Origin: Methanolobus halotolerans | GTDB taxonomy: Archaea > Halobacteriota > Methanosarcinia > Methanosarcinales > Methanosarcinaceae | Assembly (NCBI RefSeq): GCF_004745425.1 | Contig: NZ_PGGK01000002.1 | Location: forward strand, 245,657 to 309,656 | Direction: 5' to 3' | DNA: 64,000 bases | Part shown: piece by piece, positions 41,878-51,499 of the stretch | How positions within the stretch are numbered: position 1 is the first letter of the stretch | Layout: each line of letters opens with the position of its first letter | Translations under genes and position numbers: made by a program | Notes under the pieces: generated by a model | Seen by the model: only the letters and a program-made list of their open reading frames with translations | Database searches by the model: none | What the model was told of the DNA's origin: nothing

Positions 41878-44064
41878 TTACACTTTATCTGCATTATCCT
41901 GGAAAAAATTTATCAGGGAGTATTTTACTCTATCGGGTTCAACATCAATGAACTCCTCACGCTCCCCGGGAGGAAAGGCTTTGAATACAGAGAATTTGCC
42001 GAACTTCCCGGGTGCATCTGTGAGAAAACGTCCGTCCAGCAATATCCTGACACCATAATCCATGGGTGAGCGTACTACCCTTCCCATTGCCTGCCTTACC
42101 TTACGAATGGTCGGCACCTGTACTGCATACTCCCAGCCGGAACCATACCCGAAAACATGATCATAGGCAGATTCCACGGCATGCATCCGGTCATTAAGAG
42201 CCGGGTAACCCACACCTACTATGATCACAGTTCTGCCCCTTCCGTCACGATAATCGATTCCCTCGCTCAGGGTCCCCCACAGATAAGATATGAGCACTGC
42301 TTTGCCACCCTCTTCACCTATACGGAAAAACTCCTCCCTTACTTCCTGGGAAGATACACCTACTTCATCAAGGAAGACAGGGATATCGAAATTGGCATCT
42401 ATTTTGTTGTAATAACGTTTTGCCTCGAAATAACTCTGGAAGAATATTATGACATTACCCTGTGTATTTTCCACAGCGTCAAATATGACCTCTTCCAGAA
42501 CTTGCAGGGTCTGTGCATCATCTCTGCTTTTTGCAAATAAAGGAGGAACTGATACCGCAATTGTCAGACGCCGGTCTTCCGGGAATGAGGTCCCATAGGC
42601 TATCTCACATACCTCCCTTCCAACGCCCAGAGTAGATCTTATCATATCAAAAGGTCGCAGGGTGGCTGACATGAGTATTGCCGAGAACACTGAATCGAAC
42701 AGCGGCTCCGTGACGTTCTTCGGAATACAGGTGAAGAGTTCCAGACGTCCATATATATCGTTATCCATATCCCGCCTGACGTTTAGTATCGGATAATAAT
42801 TCGGGTTGTTCGCAAGCACCAAGTAGGAAGAAATAAAATCTGCAGCATAACGGATATGAGAACGTTTCAGTATCTTGCTCAGACCTTTTTTGTATTGCTC
42901 ACGATAATTTTCGTCAAGCATTGCACCAAAAGCACTTGCCTCCGAGAGTGTTTTCTGGATATCGGCCTCATCGCCAAATCCAACTTCCCTTGCAAGCCTG
43001 AGTAATTTACCACTTACCATATCATTGCGTTCATAGGGATCACTTATACGCATATCGTACCAGTTACGGCCGACCCGTTCGCGTTCACCGAACTTGAAAC
43101 GGGAATTATAGGTATCTTTAATGATATTTAGGAGTATCTTAAAAACATTGTGTGATCCCCCGTCGGGCATCTGGTCAAGATTAGCCTCGATCTCAGAGAT
43201 GGCTTTTTCGATCGTGTGCTCTGTAATTGTAAGAGACGAGTGTGACCTTGCCGCAGACTCTATATTATGTGCCTCGTCGAAAATGATAATGACATCCTGG
43301 GGCTCTTTCTCCAGCCAGTTCAGGACAGTCGTGAAAATATCGCTATTTAATACGTGATGGTAATTACAGATGACAAAGTCAGCATGTTTGAGCTCACGCT
43401 TAAGCAGTTCATATCCGCACATCCCCTTCTGGAAAGCATAATCATTGACCTCCTCCGGAGTGCGCACATCCGCAAAGAGCCATTGCCTGAATGATTCGCT
43501 GTCGCTGCGCATCACTTCATACAGATGACTGCAGGACCGGTTTCGGACGTCTTTTATCTTCTCTTCCGCAACATCCAGTTCATTTGCAAGTGCATCACGA
43601 AGAGCTACCAGCGCAGGATCCCTGGAACGCTTGTAATTCTCTGTTGCAGACTTCATTTCCTGCTTCTTGAGAGATATCTCCCGCTCTATCTCAAGAGTCT
43701 CAAAGGTATTTTCCCTTTTGAGGGCACATTCATCATAGTCAGCACCATTGGGACACATGGTGGTCTTGCCCTTGACAACCGCTACTTTAACTTCATTGGA
43801 CTGTTTTATCTCACGGGCCTCATGGATAAACTGCACCATCTGCTGGTGGACATTAGTAGCAATGATTACGGTCTTCTGAAGCTGCTTGCCCACGTGCAGG
43901 GAAGGGGCAAGTGCACTAAGGGTCTTGCCTGTACCACAAGCACCCTCAAAAAGAATTATTTCCTTATTCATCAGTGCAGCATGTATCTTATCCATAGCAT
44001 CCTGCTGATTAGGATAGCAGGCACCCTTGGGGAAGTATCTCATGTAACCGCTTTTCGCACTCAT
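41878..44064 (-). CDS. xpd: XPD/Rad3-type iron-sulfur DNA helicase
   Basis: A 728-residue superfamily 2 helicase that unwinds DNA 5' to 3'. Walker A is FEGACGTGKTLSAL near residue 41, DEAH box IIFDEAHNIE, and later motifs ILMSATLRPF, VIIFFQSYFEAKRYY and RQAMGRVVRSP. Four cysteines (C108, C117, and two in RSCSHLY and KGMCGYE) form the iron-sulfur cluster domain between motifs I and II. The length is normal for archaeal XPD. It follows a pilin-like gene on the same strand and is probably independent. Confidence 0.95.
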   Translation of the reverse strand: MSAKSGYMRYFPKGACYPNQQDAMDKIHAALMNKEIILFEGACGTGKTLSALAPSLHVGKQLQKTVIIATNVHQQMVQFIHEAREIKQSNEVKVAVVKGKTTMCPNGADYDECALKRENTFETLEIEREISLKKQEMKSATENYKRSRDPALVALRDALANELDVAEEKIKDVRNRSCSHLYEVMRSDSESFRQWLFADVRTPEEVNDYAFQKGMCGYELLKRELKHADFVICNYHHVLNSDIFTTVLNWLEKEPQDVIIIFDEAHNIESAARSHSSLTITEHTIEKAISEIEANLDQMPDGGSHNVFKILLNIIKDTYNSRFKFGERERVGRNWYDMRISDPYERNDMVSGKLLRLAREVGFGDEADIQKTLSEASAFGAMLDENYREQYKKGLSKILKRSHIRYAADFISSYLVLANNPNYYPILNVRRDMDNDIYGRLELFTCIPKNVTEPLFDSVFSAILMSATLRPFDMIRSTLGVGREVCEIAYGTSFPEDRRLTIAVSVPPLFAKSRDDAQTLQVLEEVIFDAVENTQGNVIIFFQSYFEAKRYYNKIDANFDIPVFLDEVGVSSQEVREEFFRIGEEGGKAVLISYLWGTLSEGIDYRDGRGRTVIIVGVGYPALNDRMHAVESAYDHVFGYGSGWEYAVQVPTIRKVRQAMGRVVRSPMDYGVRILLDGRFLTDAPGKFGKFSVFKAFPPGEREEFIDVEPDRVKYSLINFFQDNADKV

Positions 44065-44110
44065 TGCACCCCCCTATGACCTCACATTACTTAAACGGTT
44101 TTGATGATGT

Positions 44111-44749
44111 TCAACGCGCCAGCACGACCGAATGTTCACACTCTGCGATGATTTTCTGAGTCTTAATATCGAATACCTTGATGTTAACAATACTGCCTTG
44201 CTTCAGACCGTAGTTGTTAGAAGTATTTCCTAACCCATTTATTTTCACAGTTATCGAAGAGTCAGAACTCGAACTGTCATCACCATTTAAAATAAGCTTC
44301 TCTCCGGCAGACCACTTATCATCGGATAGGTCCTGGTTCAACAAAGCGTATTTATTGTCTTTTCCTGCAGATCCAAGGTGATCATATATTATGAACACTT
44401 CTCCATATCTGGCCTGATCCCCGTTTGCAACAAGCCCAATAAAAGCACTTCCTTCACCAGTAATGATTAATTTTGTAGAACCTGTATGCAAGGGTTCTCC
44501 ACCTTTATGCAGGAGCACTATGTAGTTTTCCTTATACTTGGCCTCTGTTGGAACACCACCCTCAATACTCTCTACCTCGATCACTGCCATGGGTGCTTTA
44601 CTCAGGGAATCGGAAAAGCCGTTACCATATACACAAGAAACGGTTATTCCCGCAAGCAGGATGGTAAGAAGCAGCATTAGTATTGCACCGATTACCGGAG
44701 AGATACCACTATTGTCAGCTCTTAGTCGTGAAAGCAAGGGTTTTCCCAT
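44111..44749 (-). CDS. Archaeal type IV pilin-like protein (DUF1628 N-terminus)
   Basis: A 212-residue secreted protein whose N-terminus RADNSGISPVIGAILMLLLT is the class III signal of archaeal pilins and archaellins: a short basic leader, cleaved before the SPVIG hydrophobic helix by prepilin peptidase. The rest is a beta-rich domain (GGEPLHTGSTKLIITGEGSA and others) typical of DUF1628-type pilins. It probably forms or decorates a surface pilus. No other pilus genes are nearby. Confidence 0.9.
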   Translation of the reverse strand: MGKPLLSRLRADNSGISPVIGAILMLLLTILLAGITVSCVYGNGFSDSLSKAPMAVIEVESIEGGVPTEAKYKENYIVLLHKGGEPLHTGSTKLIITGEGSAFIGLVANGDQARYGEVFIIYDHLGSAGKDNKYALLNQDLSDDKWSAGEKLILNGDDSSSSDSSITVKINGLGNTSNNYGLKQGSIVNIKVFDIKTQKIIAECEHSVVLAR

Positions 44750-45022
44750 AATATCCGGTTGAAAGAATACTATATAAATTTTGCTTAATAACTATATTAT
44801 ATTTTTCTATTGTATATCATTGTCTCAATATTGAAAGGTAATCGAAGAAAGAAAGTAGTATCAATATAATTTTTTGCGAGAATCCGGAGATAATCTATCT
44901 TTAGACAGATAACGATAACTTTTTATTTCACTTATGTTATGATAGAGTGTAGATTCCTACTAATATAAAGCGTATTAATATAATATGCCAGTTAAGTTGA
45001 ATAACAAAAGGAGAAAAATAAA

Positions 45023-45199
45023 ATGGTAGCAATTATTACTGTCAGCGAATGTGTCGGTTGTGGAACATGCTTGGATGAGTGCCCGGCAGAAGCAATCACC
45101 CTTAACGGCGACAACATTGCAGTAGTAGACGCTGGTGAGTGTCTGGACTGCGGTGCATGTGTCGATGTATGCCCAACAGATGCAATAGCCATGGAATGA
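45023..45199 (+). CDS. 2[4Fe-4S] ferredoxin
   Basis: A 58-residue ferredoxin carrying two CX2CX2CX3C motifs: [12 protein letters not shown] and [12 protein letters not shown]. The two clusters transfer low-potential electrons, central in methanogen metabolism. ATG 45023 follows AAAGGAG. It is monocistronic, with a poly-T tract (TCTATTTTTTATTCTTTTTC) after the stop. It is shorter than many annotation cut-offs. Confidence 0.97.
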   Translation: MVAIITVSECVGCGTCLDECPAEAITLNGDNIAVVDAGECLDCGACVDVCPTDAIAME

Positions 45200-45260
45200 A
45201 CAGATAGTTCATTCCGGGCGTTCTATTTTTTATTCTTTTTCTTATTTCCGAGGAAAATCT

Positions 45261-46292
45261 ATGTCAGAATCAATCAAAGCAGGTGTCTTGGGTGCTACCG
45301 GTGCGGTAGGACAGAGATTCATACAGGCACTGGAAAATCACCCTTGGTTCGAGATCACATCCCTTGCAGCATCTGAAAGAAGTGCAGGGAAGAAGTACGA
45401 AAAAGCAGCCAACTGGAGGCTTGAGAGCAAGATACCGGACAGTATCACTAACATGGAAGTCGTTCCGGTCGACCCAAAGAAAGTCGATGCTGATGTTGTA
45501 TTCTCAGCTCTGCCCGCAGGTTATGCTAAAACAGTCGAAGCAGAATTCGCCAAAGAAGGTTTTGCAGTTGCGAGCAATGCATCTGCATTCAGGATGGAAG
45601 AAGATGTTCCACTTGTGGTTCCTGAGGTCAACGCAGACCACCTTGGTATTATAGACGTTCAGCAGGACAATCGCGGATGGGATGGTTACATTGTAACGAA
45701 CCCTAACTGTTCAACCATTATTATGGCCCCGACACTCAAACCTCTCATGCAGTTCGAACTGGAGTCCATCCAGGTAGCTACAATGCAGGCGGTCTCTGGT
45801 GCAGGTTATGATGGTGTCGCCTCTATGGCAATACTGGACAATATAATCCCTTACATAGGCGGCGAAGAGGAAAAAATGGAAACTGAACCTCTAAAGCTCC
45901 TTGGTGAATTCGATGGTTCCCAGATTGTATTCGCGGACATAGACATCAGTGCATCCTGCAACAGAGTTCCGGTAATGGACGGCCATACCGAGGCGATCTG
46001 GGCCAGGATGGCAGACGATCCGAGCCCTGAACAGGTAAAGGAAGCATTCATTAATTTCAAACCGGATCTTGGTGACCTTCCTACAGAACCCGACCAGGTG
46101 ATCATTGTAAGGGAAGAAGCTGACAGACCACAACCCCGCCTTGACAGGAACATGGGTAACGGCATGAGCGTATCCGTAGGAAGGATAAGAGAAGGTATCC
46201 GCTACACGGCCATGGGACATAACACCATCCGTGGTGCAGCAGGTGCCAGTGTCCTCAATGCTGAGCTACTCCACAAGATGGGGAAACTCTGA
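45261..46292 (+). CDS. asd: Aspartate-semialdehyde dehydrogenase
   Basis: A 343-residue enzyme that reduces aspartyl phosphate to aspartate semialdehyde for lysine, threonine and methionine synthesis. It has the NADP loop [22 protein letters not shown] with the catalytic cysteine, [11 protein letters not shown] and [13 protein letters not shown], typical of the archaeal/fungal-type subfamily. Length is normal. The next gene starts nine bases after its stop. Confidence 0.96.
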   Translation: MSESIKAGVLGATGAVGQRFIQALENHPWFEITSLAASERSAGKKYEKAANWRLESKIPDSITNMEVVPVDPKKVDADVVFSALPAGYAKTVEAEFAKEGFAVASNASAFRMEEDVPLVVPEVNADHLGIIDVQQDNRGWDGYIVTNPNCSTIIMAPTLKPLMQFELESIQVATMQAVSGAGYDGVASMAILDNIIPYIGGEEEKMETEPLKLLGEFDGSQIVFADIDISASCNRVPVMDGHTEAIWARMADDPSPEQVKEAFINFKPDLGDLPTEPDQVIIVREEADRPQPRLDRNMGNGMSVSVGRIREGIRYTAMGHNTIRGAAGASVLNAELLHKMGKL

Positions 46293-46301
46293 TCAGGTGA
46301 T

Positions 46302-47039
46302 ATGTTGAGCAAAGGCAGTACTCTGAAGCTGGTAACAATTACCGTGCTGTTACTTGCATGTACTGCCACTTTTGTAAACGCTTCCATGTTCGAACTTGAG
46401 ATAGCTCCTGTCTCAAAGATCATGGAAGACCCCACAGCCTATGACAGCACAATGGCATATCGTAAGATAAGCGTCATTGGCAATATCTCCGAGATAGGTA
46501 AACAGTCCGCCGTAATAACGGAAAATGGTCATTCCCTGAAAGTCGACGTAACAAAAACAGAGCTCTTTAGCGGTTTCAGCTCTGGAGAACCGATTATGAT
46601 CACCGGAGAGTTCAGGCACAATCCTCTCAGAGAGGACACCATGTACCCTACCTATGTGCTGCATTACCCGATACAGGATATTGGAGTAGTGAATATTACC
46701 AGTATAAATGCTGACCCTGCAACCTATAACGGCAAGTATGTCAGTACAATTGGAGAAATTACAGATCTTGATTTTTCAATGGGACGATTTACGATGACAC
46801 TTACAGATAATTCAACTGGAGAACATGTCAAAGTATATTATTACGGAGCTACCGACCTTAAAAATGGGGATGATGTGAAAGTGTCAGGATTGTACAACGG
46901 CGGAGTGCTTCACAGCGAGAATATGGGAATGGACAGGAGCCCGTTATCTATCTCTACGCTAATTCCAGGATTTTCCTCCTTAACCGGCCTGATAGCCCTG
47001 GGAGCGGTGGCGATACTTTTAAGCCAAAGACGACGTTAA
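46302..47039 (+). CDS. Secreted OB-fold-like protein with PGF-CTERM-type sorting tail
   Basis: A 245-residue exported protein. The N-terminal signal peptide is LKLVTITVLLLACTATFVNA. Two similar beta-rich units follow (KISVIGNISEIGKQSAVITE and KYVSTIGEITDLDFSMGRF), each like an OB-fold nucleic-acid or ligand-binding domain. The C-terminus PGFSSLTGLIALGAVAILL then QRRR is a PGF-CTERM signal, so archaeosortase A should remove it and attach a lipid. The gene lies nine bases after asd and 15 before pyrH, in one apparent transcript. Its role is unknown. Confidence 0.85.
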   Translation: MLSKGSTLKLVTITVLLLACTATFVNASMFELEIAPVSKIMEDPTAYDSTMAYRKISVIGNISEIGKQSAVITENGHSLKVDVTKTELFSGFSSGEPIMITGEFRHNPLREDTMYPTYVLHYPIQDIGVVNITSINADPATYNGKYVSTIGEITDLDFSMGRFTMTLTDNSTGEHVKVYYYGATDLKNGDDVKVSGLYNGGVLHSENMGMDRSPLSISTLIPGFSSLTGLIALGAVAILLSQRRR

Positions 47040-47054
47040 CAACTAAAGATTATC

Positions 47055-47759
47055 ATGTTAGTTATATTATCAATAGGCGGATCTATTCTAGCAAAAGCGT
47101 TAAAGCCGGAGAGTTTTCTGGCGTATGCTGATGTACTCAAGGAAATGTCAAAAGAACATGACATTGTCGTGGTTACAGGCGGCGGTGTCGCTGCAAGGGA
47201 TTACATCGGTGTTGCACGCAGCACAGGATCTAACGAAGTGGAATGCGATTACATTGGTATCGACATAACGCGCCTGAATGCAAAACTGTTGATATCGGCT
47301 CTGGGAAATGCTGCATATCCAAGACCACCCCATGATTATATCCAGGCTGAGGAAGCATTGTCTTCCGGGAAGATAGTTGTAATGGGCGGGGTGATTCCCG
47401 GCCAGACCACAGATGCTGTTTCAGCAATACTTGCTGAGTATCTGAAGGCAGACCTGCTTGTTATCGCAACTGCTGTTGACGGCGTATATACTGCGGACCC
47501 GAAACAGCACCCTGATGCTGTGAAGTACGAGACGATGACGTGCAAAGAACTTGTCAAAACTGTCATGGTCACTGAAATGAAAGCCGGTTCTAAATCACCG
47601 GTCGACCCCTTGGCTGCGAAAATTATCGAGCGTTGTGACCTGGAGACTATTGTTATGGACGGCAGTGACGCCCGGAATGTTCTGCAGGTGATCATGCAGG
47701 AAAGTATGAGAACAGAACCCCTGAGCAAAGTTCATCTCGGAACCCGCATCAAAGGTTAA
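47055..47759 (+). CDS. pyrH: Uridylate kinase (UMP kinase)
   Basis: A 234-residue archaeal UMP kinase of the amino-acid-kinase fold, which phosphorylates UMP to UDP. It begins VILSIGGSILAK, has VVVTGGGVAARDYIGVAR, GGVIPGQTTDAVSAILAE and ATAVDGVYTADPKQHPDA, then the C-terminal MDGSDARNVLQV. This pattern and the shorter length separate it from bacterial PyrH. It is the last gene of the asd-sorted protein-pyrH run. Confidence 0.95.
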   Translation: MLVILSIGGSILAKALKPESFLAYADVLKEMSKEHDIVVVTGGGVAARDYIGVARSTGSNEVECDYIGIDITRLNAKLLISALGNAAYPRPPHDYIQAEEALSSGKIVVMGGVIPGQTTDAVSAILAEYLKADLLVIATAVDGVYTADPKQHPDAVKYETMTCKELVKTVMVTEMKAGSKSPVDPLAAKIIERCDLETIVMDGSDARNVLQVIMQESMRTEPLSKVHLGTRIKG

Positions 47760-47799
47760 TGGTCATAAAGAAAAGATTGAAAGAATATCATTAAAATCT

Positions 47800-48105
47800 C
47801 TAATTGTAGGCAATCAGGTAGTCAATTCCTTTATTCCCCTGATCCCTGCAGGCAACATCCTTTAGTTTCATCCTGGACTCTTTCAGGGTCCTGATCGTCT
47901 GCTCGAACTCCTGGATCTGCATCTTTGCCTTCTGTACTTTTTCATTTTCCTGAGCAAGCTTTTCCAGCATAACATTGCGTTGCTCTTCCGGAATATTCGA
48001 ATTATCAATCTGTTTCTGATAGTGCGATGATAACTTCACATATTTGCGGAATATCTCGTTCATGGTATCAAGGTCTTTCTCAAGGTCTTCAATCGTTCTG
48101 GCCAT
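47800..48105 (-). CDS. Coiled-coil hypothetical protein
   Basis: A 101-residue protein that is almost fully helical, with heptad-like spacing across ARTIEDLEKDLDTMNEIFRK and QENEKVQKAKMQIQEFEQTI. One cysteine is seen (VACRD). ATG 48105 begins MARTIEDLE; an open frame reaches back to 48141 without added likeness. No family recognised. It converges on pyrH and stands alone on the minus strand. Confidence 0.7.
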   Translation of the reverse strand: MARTIEDLEKDLDTMNEIFRKYVKLSSHYQKQIDNSNIPEEQRNVMLEKLAQENEKVQKAKMQIQEFEQTIRTLKESRMKLKDVACRDQGNKGIDYLIAYN

Positions 48106-48323
48106 ACAGATAGCACTTCCTTCCGGAAACAACACAGACACCCGGATGTGAAACTAACATCCGACTCCCTTTTCCGGCTGATACATTCTATTAATTACAA
48201 GTGAAAGTTTTGCCCACACATATATAACTATTTCTATATCTTTACATATAATGCTAATCATCATAATGAGATTGGGAACAGCGACTATACCGGAAAATGT
48301 AAAAAAACCTGAAAAATAAAAAG

Positions 48324-48341
48324 ATGCATCCTACCGGATGC
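48324..48341 (-). terminator. Hairpin terminator after leuB
   Basis: TGCATCC-TACC-GGATGCA forms a perfect 7-bp stem just downstream of the leuB stop on the minus strand. In that direction it is followed by a T-rich tract (TCTTTTTATTTTTC). Confidence 0.65.
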
Positions 48342-48357
48342 AAAACCAAAAAGAGAA

Positions 48358-49485
48358 TTATTTACCCAGAACTATCCTTGCAATATCGTCACCGACATCA
48401 GACGTACCTGAAGAACCATTCATGTCGTAGGTCCGTATCTTTGCTTCAAGGATATTTGTCTCGATCGCAGATACGATCACGTCTGCAGCTTCCTTTTCAC
48501 CAAGTTGCTCGATCATCATGGCGCCTGCCCAGATAGTTGCTATGGGGTTGACCTTGTTCTGTCCTTTGTATTTGGGAGCTGAACCGTGGATAGGCTCGAA
48601 CATGCTCGTGCCCTCCGGATTGATGTTACCGCCGGGAGCCAGACCCAGTCCGCCCTGAACCATTGCACCAAGGTCAGTGATAATGTCTCCGAACATGTTA
48701 GGGGTCACGACAACATCGAACCACTCCGGATTCTTCACGAACCACATTGTTATGGCATCGACAAAGTTGAAATCTGTAGTAACTCCGGGATGTTCCGATG
48801 CAACATTCGTGAACTCCTCCCTCCAGAAACCATAGATGTCAGAAAGTACGTTCGCCTTATCAACGGATGACACATGCTTCTTCCTGTTCTCAGCAAGGTC
48901 GAATGCATACCTGATGACCCTCTGGGTGCCTTCCTTGGATATCATGCCTATCTGGTAGCCAATCTCCTCGCTGTCAGTCTCGATGTCAAGGCCGAACTTT
49001 GCAGAATAGAGGCTCCTTGAGACTTCCAGAAGGTCCTTGCTCACGCCTTTGTTTGCACGCCCACCTATACCGATATAGAAATCCTCCGTGTTTTCCCTGA
49101 CAACTGTGAAGTCGATATCAGCAGGAGTCTTATCCTTGATTGGCGTCCAGACACCCTCAAGCAGCTTTATAGGACGCAGGTTCACGTACTGGTCGAAATA
49201 GAACCTCGCAGCCAGCAAGATGCCTTTTTCAAGCACACCCGGTTCAATCCTGGGGTCTCCTATAGAACCCAGGTAGATCACCGGATAGTTGTTAAGCTCT
49301 GCAAGAGAGTCCTCTGAGATAAGTTCACCTGTTTCCAGGTAATGGTCAGCACCATGGGGATATTCCACCCATTCCACATCAAAACCAAATTTTTCACCCG
49401 CCGCATCGATGACCTTGCAGCCTTCTGCAATTATCTCAGGTCCGATGCCGTCTCCGGGTATCAATGGTATCTTATATTGGGTCAT
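48358..49485 (-). CDS. leuB: 3-isopropylmalate dehydrogenase-family enzyme
   Basis: A 375-residue beta-decarboxylating dehydrogenase. It has [29 protein letters not shown] (substrate loop), [12 protein letters not shown] (catalytic Lys and Asp), [17 protein letters not shown] and [19 protein letters not shown] (NAD site). The neighbouring leuD 60 bases upstream on the same strand supports leucine synthesis. It is longer than many archaeal LeuB, and the same fold makes homoisocitrate dehydrogenase for coenzyme B, so the substrate should be checked. Confidence 0.9.
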   Translation of the reverse strand: MTQYKIPLIPGDGIGPEIIAEGCKVIDAAGEKFGFDVEWVEYPHGADHYLETGELISEDSLAELNNYPVIYLGSIGDPRIEPGVLEKGILLAARFYFDQYVNLRPIKLLEGVWTPIKDKTPADIDFTVVRENTEDFYIGIGGRANKGVSKDLLEVSRSLYSAKFGLDIETDSEEIGYQIGMISKEGTQRVIRYAFDLAENRKKHVSSVDKANVLSDIYGFWREEFTNVASEHPGVTTDFNFVDAITMWFVKNPEWFDVVVTPNMFGDIITDLGAMVQGGLGLAPGGNINPEGTSMFEPIHGSAPKYKGQNKVNPIATIWAGAMMIEQLGEKEAADVIVSAIETNILEAKIRTYDMNGSSGTSDVGDDIARIVLGK

Positions 49486-49545
49486 ATATATTCTCCTGTA
49501 ATGGTAAATCCTTATTAGATATGTATTGGATCACGGTTTCGTGAT

Positions 49546-50025
49546 TCAGATTATCCTGCGCGTATACTCGATAAGACCGCCTGCATCCATGATACCCCTC
49601 ACGAAATCCGGAAGGGGTGTTGCCTGATACTTTTCGCCTTTTGTGAGGTTTGTTATAACACCTGTTGCAAGATCAACATCGAGTTCATCACCATCAGATA
49701 TACTATCGGCCTCCGGACACTCAAGGAGTGCTACACCGATGTTGATAGAGTTCCTGAAGAAGATACGTGCGAAGGATTTAGCGATAACACAACTTATCTT
49801 TGTGCCTTTAAGTGCAATAGGAGCATGCTCCCTTGAGGAACCGCAACCGAAATTATTACCTGCAACGATAATATCGCCTTCCTTTACTTCTTTTGCAAAC
49901 TCCGGCCTGACGCCCTCAAAAGCGTGTGCCGCAAGTTCTTCAGGCGTATTGAGAATAAGGTACCTGCCAGGGATAACAGCGTCAGTATCTACGTCATCTC
50001 CGAATTTCCAGACTCTTCCTTTCAT
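49546..50025 (-). CDS. leuD: 3-isopropylmalate dehydratase small subunit-like protein
   Basis: A 159-residue aconitase-family small (swivel) subunit. It begins GRVWKFGDDVDTDAVIPGRYL and holds NNFGCGSSREHAPIALKGT, which carries the conserved GCGSSREHA stretch, and later SFARIFFRNSINIGV. With a large subunit (not in this window) it isomerises isopropylmalate or homologous substrates. It precedes leuB on the same strand. A homoaconitase role for coenzyme B synthesis is the alternative in methanogens. Confidence 0.92.
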   Translation of the reverse strand: MKGRVWKFGDDVDTDAVIPGRYLILNTPEELAAHAFEGVRPEFAKEVKEGDIIVAGNNFGCGSSREHAPIALKGTKISCVIAKSFARIFFRNSINIGVALLECPEADSISDGDELDVDLATGVITNLTKGEKYQATPLPDFVRGIMDAGGLIEYTRRII

Positions 50026-50198
50026 TTTAACACCGGATATCAGTTATTTAGATTATCAATTAAGTTGAAACCATACCATAGATACAATCATCCTAAATAA
50101 TACTACTGGAAATAATACTACTACAGGATGAATAGTGCCAGATAACTGACTTTTGCTTATGAGAAAATCTTAATATCAACGAGCCTTAATTCAAAACA

Positions 50199-50642
50199 AT
50201 GCTAAACAAAAAAGACATGATGATTCTATCAATACTGCAGGAAAGGGCCCGCACCCCTATTTCCGAGATAGCGAAGCAGGTTGGCCTCAGTGAGAACGGT
50301 GTCAGGTACAGGCTGGAAAAACTTGAAGAGGAGAGCTACATTAAAAATTATGCCGTCCTGCTCAACCCGAAGAATTTCGGCAAAAAGACTTTTGCCATAT
50401 TTGATATTGAAATGGAACCGAAAAAGATGAAGGAAGGGATTGATAAATTATATTCTATTGAAGAGTTAATCAGGATATACCAGACAACCGGACAATATTC
50501 AATAAAAGCATTCGGGCTTTTTGATGATGAAGAGGAACTGACAAATTTCATCAGTGGCAGGTTCCTCTCCGAAATACCTGTCCGCAACTACAGTGTCAAT
50601 ATAGTTACAAGAAGCATCAAAGACGACATCTATAAAGTGTGA
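50199..50642 (+). CDS. Lrp/AsnC-family transcription regulator
   Basis: A 147-residue Lrp-type protein. The N-terminal HTH reads ILQERARTPISEIAKQVGLS then ENGVRYRLEKLEEESYI. The C-terminal RAM domain begins near residue 65 (AIFDIEMEPKKM) and ends with the usual short beta-strand. It probably senses an amino acid. It is divergent from leuD (about 170 bases apart), which makes control of leucine genes plausible but unproven. Confidence 0.92.
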   Translation: MLNKKDMMILSILQERARTPISEIAKQVGLSENGVRYRLEKLEEESYIKNYAVLLNPKNFGKKTFAIFDIEMEPKKMKEGIDKLYSIEELIRIYQTTGQYSIKAFGLFDDEEELTNFISGRFLSEIPVRNYSVNIVTRSIKDDIYKV

Positions 50643-50667
50643 ACATCATCCTTAAATTCGATCAGCT

Positions 50668-51498
50668 TTATTGTTTTCCCGGACTCTTGTACCATATATT
50701 CATGCTTTCAAGTTTTCCGGCAATGTTCGTATTTTTGAGAAGTGTTCCTGCATATTCATAGGAATTCCTTGAAAATACTATATTCATCCCGAATGAGCCG
50801 GCTCTTGCGATAGTATAGTATGTGAGCATGCCCCTGTCAGACATTTCCTTCTCCATATAATTTAGAAGATACTGAGAATAACCTTTACCACGGCACTCCG
50901 GCAGTGTTGCAAAATCCGTCATTTCCACATTCCTGTTCTTAAGGTCCATCTCACAGGACGCCAGTGCTACTATCCGGCCGTTTTCTTTTATGCAGAAATA
51001 CAGGATATCCTCAGACATCGTTTTGAGCAGATAGGACGGGTCATATATGGGGAAAGGATATGTAGCAAATACTTCCCCGTATATCTCTCCCATACGCACT
51101 ACATCATCTTCGGTACAGAGCATGCAGGAGGCATCCCCGTCAAGCTGGACGGCTTCTTCTTTGCAGTTCTTGGAAAAAGCAGTCTGCAACACCTTTTTAT
51201 TGCCTTCAGCATCCTCATCCAGCATTCGCGACTTTGTGAAATATTTGCACATAAAGCTGGCGTCTTCCTTGCCACTGAAAAAACCAGGCACATACGCTTC
51301 TTCCCTATATCCGAAAGAAAGAAAATCCTCCTTCTGACAGGAGGGGATTTTAGCAAATACTTTTGAATACCGGTTTACCCGTACAATCCTTTCCAGATCG
51401 TCAAGTATGGTTCCATGATCCGACGGAGACAGATGCATCAGGTATATTCTGTCATTGAACCTGCCATGCTGGATCAGAGAATTACCGACAGATTCCAC
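50668..51498 (-). CDS. ablB: Beta-lysine N-acetyltransferase AblB
   Basis: A 276-residue GNAT-type enzyme that acetylates beta-lysine to N-epsilon-acetyl-beta-lysine, an osmolyte of methanogens. The start region VESVGNSLIQHGRFNDRIYL matches AblB N-termini, and the acetyl-CoA loop is ECRGKGYSQYLLNYM. I chose GTG 51498, which lies one base after the ablA stop and gives the family length; in-frame ATG codons further upstream (51567 and 51714) would run deep into ablA. It forms an operon with ablA. Expression is probably salt induced, as in related organisms. Confidence 0.9.
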   Translation of the reverse strand: MESVGNSLIQHGRFNDRIYLMHLSPSDHGTILDDLERIVRVNRYSKVFAKIPSCQKEDFLSFGYREEAYVPGFFSGKEDASFMCKYFTKSRMLDEDAEGNKKVLQTAFSKNCKEEAVQLDGDASCMLCTEDDVVRMGEIYGEVFATYPFPIYDPSYLLKTMSEDILYFCIKENGRIVALASCEMDLKNRNVEMTDFATLPECRGKGYSQYLLNYMEKEMSDRGMLTYYTIARAGSFGMNIVFSRNSYEYAGTLLKNTNIAGKLESMNIWYKSPGKQ

Positions 51499-51499
51499 T

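Noticed and set aside
43525..44079. Open frame of 184 codons opposite the XPD helicase gene
   Set aside because: The helicase motifs lie on the other strand in the same interval; no independent evidence.
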